This document shows positions 53,678 to 61,802 of a DNA stretch of 64,000 nucleotides, piece by piece. The stretch is from Brevibacillus ruminantium (lineage in GTDB: Bacteria > Bacillota > Bacilli > Brevibacillales > Brevibacillaceae), in contig NZ_CP098755.1 in assembly GCF_023746555.1 (NCBI RefSeq), positions 710,001 to 774,000 on the forward strand, read 5' to 3'. The notes beneath the pieces are model-generated. The model worked only from the letters and a program-made list of their open reading frames with translations. It was not told the origin of the DNA and made no database searches. Position numbers and translations under genes: made by a program. Every line of letters begins with the position of its first letter. The first letter of the stretch is position 1.

Positions 53678-54851
53678 CGTTGTCTGGACAGTGTTTCGCA
53701 AAGAGCTGACCGATCTGTTGCGCGATCGCAAAACCTTGATCGGCACCTTTGTCATTCCTCTTGTCATTATTCCGTTCGTCTTTTTTTTATTGAGCATGTC
53801 TTACACCAACGTAGAGAAGGAAGCCCGCGCTTATGTTCCGATCGCTGTCAACGGACAATCCATCCTCATGGACTACCTGAAAAAGCAGACGGGTGTCCAG
53901 CTGCTGTCACCTGCCGAGCCGCAAACGGAGCTGGAACAAGGGCGACTGCGGGCGATTATCTCCATCCCGGAAAACTTTGATCAGCAGGTGAAGGCAGGAA
54001 AAAAAGTGCGGGTGGAGGTGGCATATGACTCGACGAATCAAAAGTCGATGTACGCCCGCACCGTGATTGAAGAAGCGGTAAAGTCGTACAGTGAGGATAT
54101 CGTCAACCAGCGCTTGCGTCAGGCGGGACTGTCTGAGCAGGCGATCAAACCGATCGAAACGGTGTACGACAATACGGCATCGAAGGATCGACAAGCGGGG
54201 GGAATGCTTGCCGGAATTGTTCCGCTGATGCTGGTTTTGTCACTGGCTTCCGGGGGAATTGCCGCGGCTACAGACCTGGTCGTGGGGGAGCGGGAACGGG
54301 GGACCCTGGAGGCTCTTCTGACTGCTCCGATTGCAGCCAATCATCTGCTCACAGCCAAGCTGCTGGCGGTCATGGTCATGAGCTGTATGAGTGCGATGGC
54401 TTCGCTGCTGTCGCTCACCTTTGTCTTTCGGATGGGGCCGTTCAATCATACAGCGGAAAGCTCGTTTTCCCTGCGTTTTTTGGAGCCAGGCTCCTTGGTT
54501 GTCCTGGGCGGGACAATTCTGCTGCTGGCTGCGATGTTTGCCGGTCTGGAGCTGACGCTGAGTACCATTGCCAAATCGTTTAAAGAGGGGCAGACCTATA
54601 TGACGGGTGTGATTGTCCTGGCCATGGTTCCTTCGTATATGATGATGCCTGTCAATCCGGTAGACATTCCCCAGTGGGCTTACTATTTGCCGATCTTTAG
54701 CGGTGTTGCTTTGGTAAAAGAAGTGTTTTACGGCGCGATTCAGCCCTGGCACATATTCGTTGGCATGGGCACCTCGCTTTTGTATGTGGCGGGCATCGTG
54801 GCTCTTTCAGCACGTCTGTTCCGCCGGGAGGGGGCAGTCATCAAAGGGTAA
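53667..54851 (+). CDS. natB: ABC-2 transporter permease, NatB-like
   Basis: A 394-residue permease of the ABC-2 type: an N-terminal transmembrane helix (residues about 22-45), a long extracellular loop (about 50-180), and five further helices. Family motifs include FRKELTDLLRDRKTLIGTFV at the start, and VGERERGTLEALLTAPI before the core helices, typical of NatB/YhaP proteins. ATG 53667 is behind GGAGGGAGGTGG. Works with the ATPase just upstream. Confidence 0.85.
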   Translation: MRHNVVWTVFRKELTDLLRDRKTLIGTFVIPLVIIPFVFFLLSMSYTNVEKEARAYVPIAVNGQSILMDYLKKQTGVQLLSPAEPQTELEQGRLRAIISIPENFDQQVKAGKKVRVEVAYDSTNQKSMYARTVIEEAVKSYSEDIVNQRLRQAGLSEQAIKPIETVYDNTASKDRQAGGMLAGIVPLMLVLSLASGGIAAATDLVVGERERGTLEALLTAPIAANHLLTAKLLAVMVMSCMSAMASLLSLTFVFRMGPFNHTAESSFSLRFLEPGSLVVLGGTILLLAAMFAGLELTLSTIAKSFKEGQTYMTGVIVLAMVPSYMMMPVNPVDIPQWAYYLPIFSGVALVKEVFYGAIQPWHIFVGMGTSLLYVAGIVALSARLFRREGAVIKG

Positions 54852-54917
54852 CGCTGTTTTTTAGAGAGAAGGCACTAGACGATAATCGGTTCGTATCCAA
54901 AAGGTTGGTGACCAGAA

Positions 54918-55820
54918 ATGAACGCGCTTTATGCTGGCGTGCTCTATGTATTTTTGTCCGCAGCAGGCTTTGGCGTCATGTCGATTTTTGCTATTTACGC
55001 CTATGAGGCAGGCGTTTCCGTTTCGACCCTGTTGTTTTTGCGCTTTTTGCTGGCAGCTATCCTGTTTTTTGTCTGGATGGCGGTAAAAAGGGAGCCGCTT
55101 CGAATCAACCGGAAGCAGGCGCTTGCGCTGTTTTGCCTGGGCGGGGTATTGTACACACTCCAGTCGCGCTGCTTTTTCTCCTCGGTGCAGTACATCCCGG
55201 CCTCCATGGCGGCCTTGCTTTTGTACACATTTCCCGTCTATGTGGCGATTCTCAACTATTTCGTCAATAAAGAGCCCCTGCGAAAACAGACGATCGGGGC
55301 AATCCTGCTGTCGCTCGCGGGACTTGCTTTGGTTCTCGGTCTCTCGTTTGACGGCGTCCAGCCGCTTGGTGTCGTGCTGGCTTTGGCGGCGGCTGTGATC
55401 TATTCCGTTTATTTTATCGTCGGCAATCGCGTCGTCACGGGTCTTTCTCCTTATGTCACCAGTGCGTATGTCTCCCTGTTTGCCACGTTTTCGACGTTTG
55501 GACTGGCCCTGAAGGACGGCGGACCGGATTTTGGCTTTGGCATGCAGGGCTGGCTTGCTTTGGGCGGTATCGTCCTGTTCTCCACAATCCTGGCGATGGC
55601 TTGTCTGTTTCGAGGCATCCAGCTCATCGGGTCTACGCGGGCCTCTGTCTTGAGTACACTGGAGCCGGTGGTGACGATTGGCTTTTCGGCGATGCTGTTC
55701 GGTGAGCGACTGGGCTGGCTCCAGCTTCTGGGCGGTTGCGCCGTGCTGTTGGGGGCGGTTTTGATCGTCACCAGTCAGAGAAAGGTGGAAGAGGGGGCCG
55801 GGGCGGGACACGGCGCTTAG
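54918..55820 (+). CDS. EamA/DMT-family permease
   Basis: A 300-residue membrane protein with ten predicted helices in two EamA repeats (residues about 8-140 and 155-290). Typical are LLFLRFLLAAILFF, IPASMAALLLYTFPVYVAIL and the second-repeat GSTRASVLSTLEPVVTIGFS. These proteins export metabolites or drugs; the substrate is unknown. ATG 54918 has AAGGTTGGTG upstream. Degenerate tandem repeats begin right at its stop codon. Confidence 0.88.
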   Translation: MNALYAGVLYVFLSAAGFGVMSIFAIYAYEAGVSVSTLLFLRFLLAAILFFVWMAVKREPLRINRKQALALFCLGGVLYTLQSRCFFSSVQYIPASMAALLLYTFPVYVAILNYFVNKEPLRKQTIGAILLSLAGLALVLGLSFDGVQPLGVVLALAAAVIYSVYFIVGNRVVTGLSPYVTSAYVSLFATFSTFGLALKDGGPDFGFGMQGWLALGGIVLFSTILAMACLFRGIQLIGSTRASVLSTLEPVVTIGFSAMLFGERLGWLQLLGGCAVLLGAVLIVTSQRKVEEGAGAGHGA

Positions 55821-55985
55821 TTACCGAGGTGGGGGACACGATACTTCGTTTCCCGAGCTTGCTCTGGTCGCCTGAGGTGAGACACGGATCTTGGTTACCT
55901 GAGGTGTTGACACGGTACTTCGTTTCCCGAGACGATCACACAGCTCCTGCCGCCCGAGTCGTGACACCTCTTCTAGTTGCCAGAG
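55819..55985 (+). repeat. Degenerate tandem repeat between the EamA and Cdd1-like genes
   Basis: Seven diverged units of about 22-29 bp each begin GTT-x-CC-x-GAG (variants GTTACCGAGGTG, GTTTCCCGAG, GCCTGAGGTG, GTTACCTGAGGTG, GCCCGAGTCGTGACAC, GTTGCCAGAGG) and often continue GACACGG-x-ACTTC. The array starts at the stop codon of the EamA gene and overlaps the last codons of the reverse-strand gene. Confidence 0.65.
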
Positions 55986-56437
55986 GCCGGACGCGTTGGG
56001 GGATAGCCGTGCTGGGCACGAAAGCTTTTCCGCTCTTCGGTAAACTCCCACCACTGCTTTTGGCTGTCCGGATAGTCGGCATGGTGGATGACGCAGCGAA
56101 TCTGATCCTCGACACAAGGATCGATTTGGCAGCCGTAGATAAGCTCCAGCGTATCAATCAGTTCGGCTCCATCCCGGCCGCGAAGCTCGTCCAACGAGTA
56201 GTAGCCGAGCCGGACAAGGTCTTCAGCCAGCTTCGGGCCAATGGACGGGATCGTTTGGAATGCCGCAAGCGCGATCAGCTCCCGAGCTCGCTCCACAGAA
56301 ATCCCCAAAAGGGAGGAGAAGGGCTCGGGGCTTTGCTTTTCGATGTCTGTCAGCCGCAGTTTTGCACGTCTCAGTTGTGTGCGTTCGGCGTGAGTCAACG
56401 GCAGCTTCGGCGACTTTGGTTTCTGGGATGTAGGCAT
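55973..56437 (-). CDS. Helix-hairpin-helix protein, 'pathogenicity locus' (Cdd1) family
   Basis: A 154-residue protein resembling the Cdd1 family. It has a helix-hairpin-helix-like segment (ALAAFQTIPSIGPKLAEDLV in the variant LAAFQTIPSIGPKLAEDLVR), then LGYYSLDELRGRDGAELIDT and the cysteine pair of GCQIDPCVEDQIRCVIHHAD, with a WWEFTEERK end. The fold suggests nucleic-acid binding; function is unknown. ATG 56437 follows AAGGAGGAG. Confidence 0.8.
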   Translation of the reverse strand: MPTSQKPKSPKLPLTHAERTQLRRAKLRLTDIEKQSPEPFSSLLGISVERARELIALAAFQTIPSIGPKLAEDLVRLGYYSLDELRGRDGAELIDTLELIYGCQIDPCVEDQIRCVIHHADYPDSQKQWWEFTEERKSFRAQHGYPPTRPASGN

Positions 56438-56526
56438 GGGAACTCCTCCTTGCTGTTTGGGTAAAAAGCATAAAAAGCTTGAAGATTCTTTGGTTTTTCA
56501 TCAGTTACCGAAAAGAACACCTAGAA

Positions 56527-57528
56527 TCAATCCAGTCTAGCTTCGGCATCGCCCGGTTCATGCTGCGTTTGGGACAGGATCAGCCAGGCCGCCCCGATCA
56601 TGCCGGCATCATTTCCCAGCGTGGCGGGCAGAATTTCCGTAGACGCAATGACGTACGGAAAGGGGACGAAGTGACGAAAAGACTGACGCACTTTGGCCAG
56701 GAGAAACTCGCCCGCCGCCGCCACACCGCCTCCGATGATCAGCCTGGATGGATTTAAAAGAATCGCCAGATGAGAGAGTGCCAGCCCGAGGTACAGTCCA
56801 GCCTGCTCGACAATGGCTGCTGCGCCTGGATCACCCGCTTTGGCTGCCTCCAGGACGTCTCTGGCTTTGATGTCGACCTTGTTTGCCAGCAGTTCGGCGA
56901 GAGCGGGACTGACTCCGCTGGCGGCGGCCTCACATCCAGCACGAATAAACGCGGTAGCGGAGGCGTACGTCTCCAGACAGCCTGTCTTGCCACAGTTGCA
57001 GAGCGGGCCTCCCTCCGGGGCCATGGAGATATGACCGATCTCACCCGCAATGCCGTTGACGCCTTCGACAATCTGGCCATTGCAGATAATCCCGCCGCCG
57101 ACACCCGTTCCCAGCGTTATCATGACCATGTCCCGGGCACCTTGGCCCGCTCCCTGCCATCTCTCTCCGAGCGTGGCCGTGTTGGCATCGTTCTCGACTG
57201 CTACGGGAAGTCCAGTGGCGGCTGCCAGTTTGTCCCGCAGATGCACCGGGCTTTTCCAGTTCAGATTGACGGCCTCCCGGACGATTCCGTTTTGGGCATC
57301 CACTGTTCCCGGTACGCCTACGCCAATTCCGGCTGCATCTCCCCGCTGCAGGCCCTGCCCATCCAGCAGCAGATCCATCATTTCCGCCACTTTTTGCACA
57401 ATGCCATCCTCACCGTCCGCAACGGGCGTCGCTTCCATCGTTTTGCCAAGCATGGCCCCGTCCCTGCGAAGCAACGCCATTTTAATGGCGGTCCCTCCGA
57501 TATCTACACCCACCAGCACCTGATTCAC
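56527..57528 (-). CDS. glcK: ROK-family glucokinase
   Basis: A 333-residue sugar kinase phosphorylating glucose. It has the ATP motif VGVDIGGTAIKMALL, the sugar-binding VENDANTATLGE, the phosphate loop TLGTGVGGGII, the ROK zinc motif CNCGKTGCLETYAS and the GEIGHI segment. It starts at GTG 57528 behind GGAGGGG. The length and motif set match the GlcK enzymes of Bacillales rather than NagC-type repressors, as no HTH is present. Confidence 0.92.
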   Translation of the reverse strand: MNQVLVGVDIGGTAIKMALLRRDGAMLGKTMEATPVADGEDGIVQKVAEMMDLLLDGQGLQRGDAAGIGVGVPGTVDAQNGIVREAVNLNWKSPVHLRDKLAAATGLPVAVENDANTATLGERWQGAGQGARDMVMITLGTGVGGGIICNGQIVEGVNGIAGEIGHISMAPEGGPLCNCGKTGCLETYASATAFIRAGCEAAASGVSPALAELLANKVDIKARDVLEAAKAGDPGAAAIVEQAGLYLGLALSHLAILLNPSRLIIGGGVAAAGEFLLAKVRQSFRHFVPFPYVIASTEILPATLGNDAGMIGAAWLILSQTQHEPGDAEARLD

Positions 57529-57668
57529 AGCAACCCCTCCGTATCCAACAGGTAATCTTTTCCTATCTTAACACGCCCAACAGCGGCATAGCGATTCCCA
57601 AAAATGGCTATACAGGATATGATGAGTAGAGAGAACGACAAGAGCGTATAAAGGAAGAAGGGAATGCG

Positions 57669-58559
57669 TTGAAACGAGCCAGATTAATATACAACCCCAG
57701 CTCCGGTCGGGAAATCGTGCGTCGCAATCTGCCGGAGATCCTGGAACTGTTGGAATCGGCCGGGTACGAGACATCATGCTACGCCACCAAAGGTGAATAC
57801 GATGCCACAGAAGAAGCATCACGCGCTGTGTCTCGTGGCTTTGACGTCATCGTCGCGGCTGGGGGAGACGGTACGATTTACGAGGTAGTCAACGGCATGG
57901 CGGAGAAAAAAGCCCGCCCTGCTCTGGGGATCATCCCCTGCGGAACCAGCAATGATTTGGCCCGCGCACTCGACATCCCTCGTTCGATCAAAAGAGCGTG
58001 CCGCATCATCTCTTCGGGAAAAAAGAGAAAAGTGGATATCGGCCGGATTAATAACCGGTATTTTATCAATATTGCGGGGGGCGGCTCGCTGACCAACCTG
58101 ACCTATGAGGTGCCGAGCAAACTGAAAACCGTCATGGGCCAGCTCGCTTACTATGTGAAGGGATTGGAAAAGCTGCCGTTCCTCCATCCCATCCATGTCC
58201 GGCTGGAGACAAAAAATGAGGTGCTGGTCGACGAAGAAATCATGATCTTCCTTATCGCCAACAGTCCTTCTATTGGCGGCTTTGAGCGATTGGCCCCGAG
58301 CGCAAACCTGGGCGACGGCAAGCTCGACGTCATCGTCGTCAAAAAAGCCAACCTTGGCGATTTCATCCGTTTGGCGACGCAGGCCATACGGGGCGAACAC
58401 CTCAAGGACCCGCTCATCAAGTACATCCAGACCGATTATTTAAAAGCAACCACGCTCGGCACAGAAAAAGTGCAGCTGAACCTGGACGGAGAGCTGGGCG
58501 GCGAGTTGCCCTGTGAAATCAAAGCGCTGCCTGGGCATTTAGAGCTGTTTGTACCTTGA
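57669..58559 (+). CDS. dgkB: Diacylglycerol kinase DgkB
   Basis: A 296-residue soluble lipid kinase that recycles diacylglycerol from lipoteichoic acid synthesis into phosphatidic acid. Motifs: LIYNPSSGREIVRRNLPEIL, the catalytic VAAGGDGTIYEVVNG (GGDG), GIIPCGTSNDLARAL and the C-terminal LNLDGELGGELP. It starts at TTG 57669 behind AAGGAAGAAGGG. The order gatCAB ... dgkB-rlmD agrees with B. subtilis (yerQ-yefA). Tandem repeats include its last codons. Confidence 0.93.
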   Translation: MKRARLIYNPSSGREIVRRNLPEILELLESAGYETSCYATKGEYDATEEASRAVSRGFDVIVAAGGDGTIYEVVNGMAEKKARPALGIIPCGTSNDLARALDIPRSIKRACRIISSGKKRKVDIGRINNRYFINIAGGGSLTNLTYEVPSKLKTVMGQLAYYVKGLEKLPFLHPIHVRLETKNEVLVDEEIMIFLIANSPSIGGFERLAPSANLGDGKLDVIVVKKANLGDFIRLATQAIRGEHLKDPLIKYIQTDYLKATTLGTEKVQLNLDGELGGELPCEIKALPGHLELFVP

Positions 58560-58635
58560 ATTCGGGGCTATTTGTAACTAAATTTCGGTCTGTTCATACC
58601 CTGAATTTGAAGCTGTTCGTACCCAATACAACCGA
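58541..58635 (+). repeat. Degenerate tandem repeat starting within the end of dgkB
   Basis: Four diverged units of about 23 bp: GAGCTGTTTGTACCTTGAAT (the dgkB end with its TGA), GGGCTATTTGTAACTAAATT, GGTCTGTTCATACCCTGAAT and AAGCTGTTCGTACCCAATAC. The first unit is coding, the others are not. Confidence 0.7.
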
Positions 58636-58800
58636 TTTTTTCGGCTCTGCCCGCTTGCCCGTAACCAACCCTGGCTAGATTGCTGCGGGCAACGTGTTCG
58701 GTTACAATTTACGAGAGAAACGCAGGTGTCTATTCGCTGGACGGGGTTGTTCGTCATGCGGCAGCCGCAGCGGGTAAACAGAGAAAAAGGAGCAAGGTTT

Positions 58801-60237
58801 GTGGCGAAGACAACAAAGAAACGACGCGGAGCGCAGGCGGCGGGGAAAGAACCGCTCGACTTGCCGGTGCGTCTTGGACAAATCATAGAGGTAGAAATAA
58901 CCGGATTGAGTCACGAAGGAGCAGGTGTAGGCCGTGTAGAAGGCTACACCTTATTTGTGCCGAAAGCGCTGCCGCAGGAGAAAGTCCGTGCCCGTGTCGA
59001 GCATGTGAAAAAGAATTTTGGCTTTGCCGAGCTGCTCGAAGTGGTGGAAAAGAGCCCGAGCCGTGCCCTTCCGCCCTGTCCGATCTACGACCGCTGCGGC
59101 GGTTGCTCTCTTCAGCATCTCGCTTACGAGGAGCAATTGATTCACAAGCAGCAGATCGTCAAAGACAATCTCCGCCGCATCGGCGGCTTTAAAGTGGAAG
59201 GGGAAGAGGCGGTCATCGTCCACCCGACACTGGGCATGAGCGATCCGTGGAGATACCGCAACAAGGCTCAGGTGCCCATTGGGGAGCAGGACGGCGGTTT
59301 GGTTGGCGGTTTTTACGCGGAAAAATCACACGAGATTATCGATATGAACGAGTGCCTGATCCAGCATCCGGCCAATGACGAGGCGGTAAACGCCGTAAAG
59401 GAGATCGCCTCTCAGTTAAACATAACCCCATACGACGAGAAGAATCACACGGGGCTGCTGCGCCATGTCGTCGTCAAGGTTGGGGCGCGCACCGGCGAGG
59501 TCATGGTGGTGCTGGTAACTACCGAGGCGTTTATTCCGCAGCGGGACAAGCTGGTCGAAGAGATCCGCACCAGGCTCTCGGGCGTGAAAAGCATCGTGCA
59601 CAATATCAATCCCGCCCGCACCAATGTGATTTTTGGTGAGAAAACCGTTACCCTGTGGGGAAGCGACGTCATCTATGATTACATCGGGCCGATCAAATTC
59701 GCCATCTCTGCCCGTTCGTTTTATCAGGTAAACCCCGCGCAGACTGAGGTGTTGTACAACAAAACACTGGAGTATGCGGGTGCGACCGGGACGGAGACCG
59801 TGATCGACGCTTACTGCGGAATTGGAACCATCTCGCTCTTTTTGGCGCAGAAATCGCGTCATGTGTACGGCGTGGAGATTGTGCCGGAGGCGATTGCGGA
59901 CGCCAATCGTAATGCGAAGCTGAACGGGATTGAAAACGTGACGTTTGAGACAGGGCCGGCCGAAGTGGTGATCCCGGCCTGGAAGGAACAGGGAATTCGT
60001 CCCGATGTGATCGTAGTGGACCCGCCGCGCAAAGGCTGCGACGAGGCGCTGCTCACGACGATTTTGCAGATGAAGCCGCAGCGGGTAGTGTACGTGTCCT
60101 GTAATCCATCGACGCTGGCCCGGGATTTGAAGGTGCTGGCGGAGTTGTATGAGGTGAGGGAAGTGCAGCCGGTGGATATGTTTCCGCATACGGGGCATGT
60201 GGAGTGCGTAATAGGAATGCAACGAATCGATACGTAG
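58801..60237 (+). CDS. rlmD: 23S rRNA (uracil-5-)-methyltransferase RlmD/RlmCD
   Basis: A 478-residue methyltransferase with an N-terminal TRAM RNA-binding domain (about residues 25-85: EVEITGLSHEGAGVGRVEGY). A four-cysteine iron-sulfur motif includes CPIYDRCGGCSLQH, and the C-terminal SAM domain holds DAYCGIGTISLFLAQK, VDPPRKGCDEALL and YVSCNPSTLARDL. In Bacillus the single RlmCD enzyme methylates U747 and U1939 of 23S rRNA. GTG 58801 follows AAAAGGAGCAAGG. This is the last clear core gene before the AT-rich block. Confidence 0.93.
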   Translation: MAKTTKKRRGAQAAGKEPLDLPVRLGQIIEVEITGLSHEGAGVGRVEGYTLFVPKALPQEKVRARVEHVKKNFGFAELLEVVEKSPSRALPPCPIYDRCGGCSLQHLAYEEQLIHKQQIVKDNLRRIGGFKVEGEEAVIVHPTLGMSDPWRYRNKAQVPIGEQDGGLVGGFYAEKSHEIIDMNECLIQHPANDEAVNAVKEIASQLNITPYDEKNHTGLLRHVVVKVGARTGEVMVVLVTTEAFIPQRDKLVEEIRTRLSGVKSIVHNINPARTNVIFGEKTVTLWGSDVIYDYIGPIKFAISARSFYQVNPAQTEVLYNKTLEYAGATGTETVIDAYCGIGTISLFLAQKSRHVYGVEIVPEAIADANRNAKLNGIENVTFETGPAEVVIPAWKEQGIRPDVIVVDPPRKGCDEALLTTILQMKPQRVVYVSCNPSTLARDLKVLAELYEVREVQPVDMFPHTGHVECVIGMQRIDT

Positions 60238-60486
60238 AAATCCTTTATTTTCAACACTTTGCGCGTTTTATGACTTTCACGGCGGACGGCAGCGACTTCA
60301 AAAATAAGGTGCTCAAAGACAAAATTGAGGTTTCGGTCGTTTTGGATCTGGATTTGGACGTCGGGTGTGTAGACATGTTTAATGCAGGAGAATAGTTTCG
60401 AGAACTGTATAATCGTGGAATACCCAAGAGAACGTTACTTCATCATCGAAGGCGTTCTCTTTTTATATACTAAGAAAGTTCAATAA
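60238..60486 (+). other. Intergenic stretch after rlmD with a weak small ORF
   Basis: A 41-residue frame at 60270-60395 (MTFTADGSDFKNKVLKDKIE, then an acidic hydrophobic tail) lacks a ribosome site; it may be the trace of a lost gene. Otherwise the stretch holds the terminator at 60427 and becomes AT-rich at about 60400. Confidence 0.3.
60427..60466 (+). terminator. Terminator at the core/accessory boundary
   Basis: AGAGAACG (60427-60434) pairs with CGTTCTCT (60453-60460) and is followed by TTTTAT. Confidence 0.8.
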
Positions 60487-60579
60487 TGTCCAATTTAATT
60501 TTCTGTTTAATGAATGTAAATACTGATATTACATGCGATTTAACTTGATTTCATTTTGGTTTGTCCAATCGTGTCCAAT
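60487..60579 (+). promoter_or_regulatory. Three direct TGTCCAAT repeats upstream of the defence operon
   Basis: TGTCCAAT occurs at 60487-60494, 60562-60569 and 60572-60579, all in the same orientation. The last two are 10 bases apart, one helical turn, and end 7 bases before the -35 box. They look like binding sites for a regulator. Confidence 0.5.
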
Positions 60580-60586
60580 ATTCATT

Positions 60587-60615
60587 TTGACTTAAGTGTG
60601 GTTGTGAATTATAAT
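60587..60615 (+). promoter_or_regulatory. Promoter of the IetAS-like operon
   Basis: TTGACT (60587-60592) and TATAAT (60610-60615) are exactly 17 bases apart, a near-consensus sigma-A promoter 36 bases before the first start codon. Confidence 0.75.
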
Positions 60616-60650
60616 GTATTACATAATTAGCTATGAATTGAGGGGAACAA

Positions 60651-61802
60651 ATGAAGTCGGGTTTAATAATTAAATTAATTGAGGCGCATTGTTCAGGAAA
60701 TGAGGATGCGTTTAAGAAAGCTCTTGAGAATCTGGCAAGTGATGAAGAACGAAAAGGAAATTCTTCATTATCTAATGCTCTTATGAGCGCCTATTCTTAC
60801 GATAAAAAAAGCAATGTCTCGTTTAACTCGAGTCCGCTGTCCGAAATGTCGTTTTCTGTGCAAAGCGCATTCCCCACTCCTAAAGATAAGGATAGCGCTT
60901 TAGAATTGATTGAAGTATTGCAGCCCAAAGTCAAATTGTCTGATGTAGCATTGCCAGAGAAAACGAAAGAAGCTTTGCTTCAAATTATTGAGGAGCAAAA
61001 GCAAGCGGAGGAATTGTTAACTAAGGGTGTTTCTCCAACGAATCGGATATTACTTTGTGGACCTCCCGGTTGCGGCAAGACATTAACAGCTAATGCAATT
61101 GCAGGAGAAATTGATATTCCGGTCGCTTATGTAAGGCTAGATGGTCTTGTCTCGTCGTATCTTGGTCAGACGGGAACAAATATAAGAAAAATTTTTGAGT
61201 TTGTTAAGAACAAACGAATTGTGTTGTTTCTTGATGAATTCGATGCCATAGCTAAAAAAAGGGATGATGCGCACGAATTAGGGGAATTAAAGAGGGTAGT
61301 GACAACACTGCTTCAAAATTTGGACTCGATGCCTGTTAACGTGTTTTTAGTTGCGGCAACCAATCATCATCACCTTCTTGATCCAGCAATCTGGAGAAGA
61401 TTTGATACTTCAATTTTATTAGAACTACCGAATGCACAGCAACGTGAAAGCATTATCACTAAATTTATTAACGAGACACTTGAGCTTTACGAAATGGACA
61501 TTAAGATCCTTACGACCTTAACAGAAGGAATGAGCGGAGCTCAAGTTGGTACTTTCTTACAGGCTCTAGCCAAATATTGTATTATGCAACACAAAACTAA
61601 AATTGTCACAAAAGAAGATATTGCGAATGTATGGGTTAAGCAGTCCTCTCTTTTGATTAGCGAAGACAGTGATGCTTATACTCGTGCCCTATATAAGTTA
61701 AATAAAAGTGGCATTTCGATGCGTACACTTGAAGAAATCACAGGGATTTCTAAATCTACTTTGAGTTATCGGTTCAATAAGGAGGAAAAGAGCGATGAGT
61801 GA
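60651..61802 (+). CDS. ietA: AAA+ ATPase of an IetAS-type anti-phage system
   Basis: A 383-residue AAA+ ATPase. Residues 1-90 form a helical N-terminus; the ATPase core spans about 90-300, with Walker A GPPGCGKT (137-144), Walker B VLFLDEFD (191-198), sensor 1 VFLVAATNHHHLLD and the arginine finger region PAIWRRFD. The C-terminal ~35 residues look like a helix-turn-helix (ISMRTLEEITGISKSTLSYR). The gene overlaps a subtilisin-like protease gene by 8 bases. AAA ATPase plus subtilase in this order is the composition of IetAS, a described anti-phage system. Start ATG 60651 follows GAGGGGAACAA. Confidence 0.75.
   Translation: MKSGLIIKLIEAHCSGNEDAFKKALENLASDEERKGNSSLSNALMSAYSYDKKSNVSFNSSPLSEMSFSVQSAFPTPKDKDSALELIEVLQPKVKLSDVALPEKTKEALLQIIEEQKQAEELLTKGVSPTNRILLCGPPGCGKTLTANAIAGEIDIPVAYVRLDGLVSSYLGQTGTNIRKIFEFVKNKRIVLFLDEFDAIAKKRDDAHELGELKRVVTTLLQNLDSMPVNVFLVAATNHHHLLDPAIWRRFDTSILLELPNAQQRESIITKFINETLELYEMDIKILTTLTEGMSGAQVGTFLQALAKYCIMQHKTKIVTKEDIANVWVKQSSLLISEDSDAYTRALYKLNKSGISMRTLEEITGISKSTLSYRFNKEEKSDE

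Noticed and set aside
54861-55811. 316-codon minus-strand frame opposite the EamA gene
   Set aside because: Arg/Gln-rich shadow of a membrane-protein gene.
55819-55985. Tandem array considered as a CRISPR
   Set aside because: Units are diverged and contiguous, with no constant repeat separated by unique spacers, and no cas genes are in the window.
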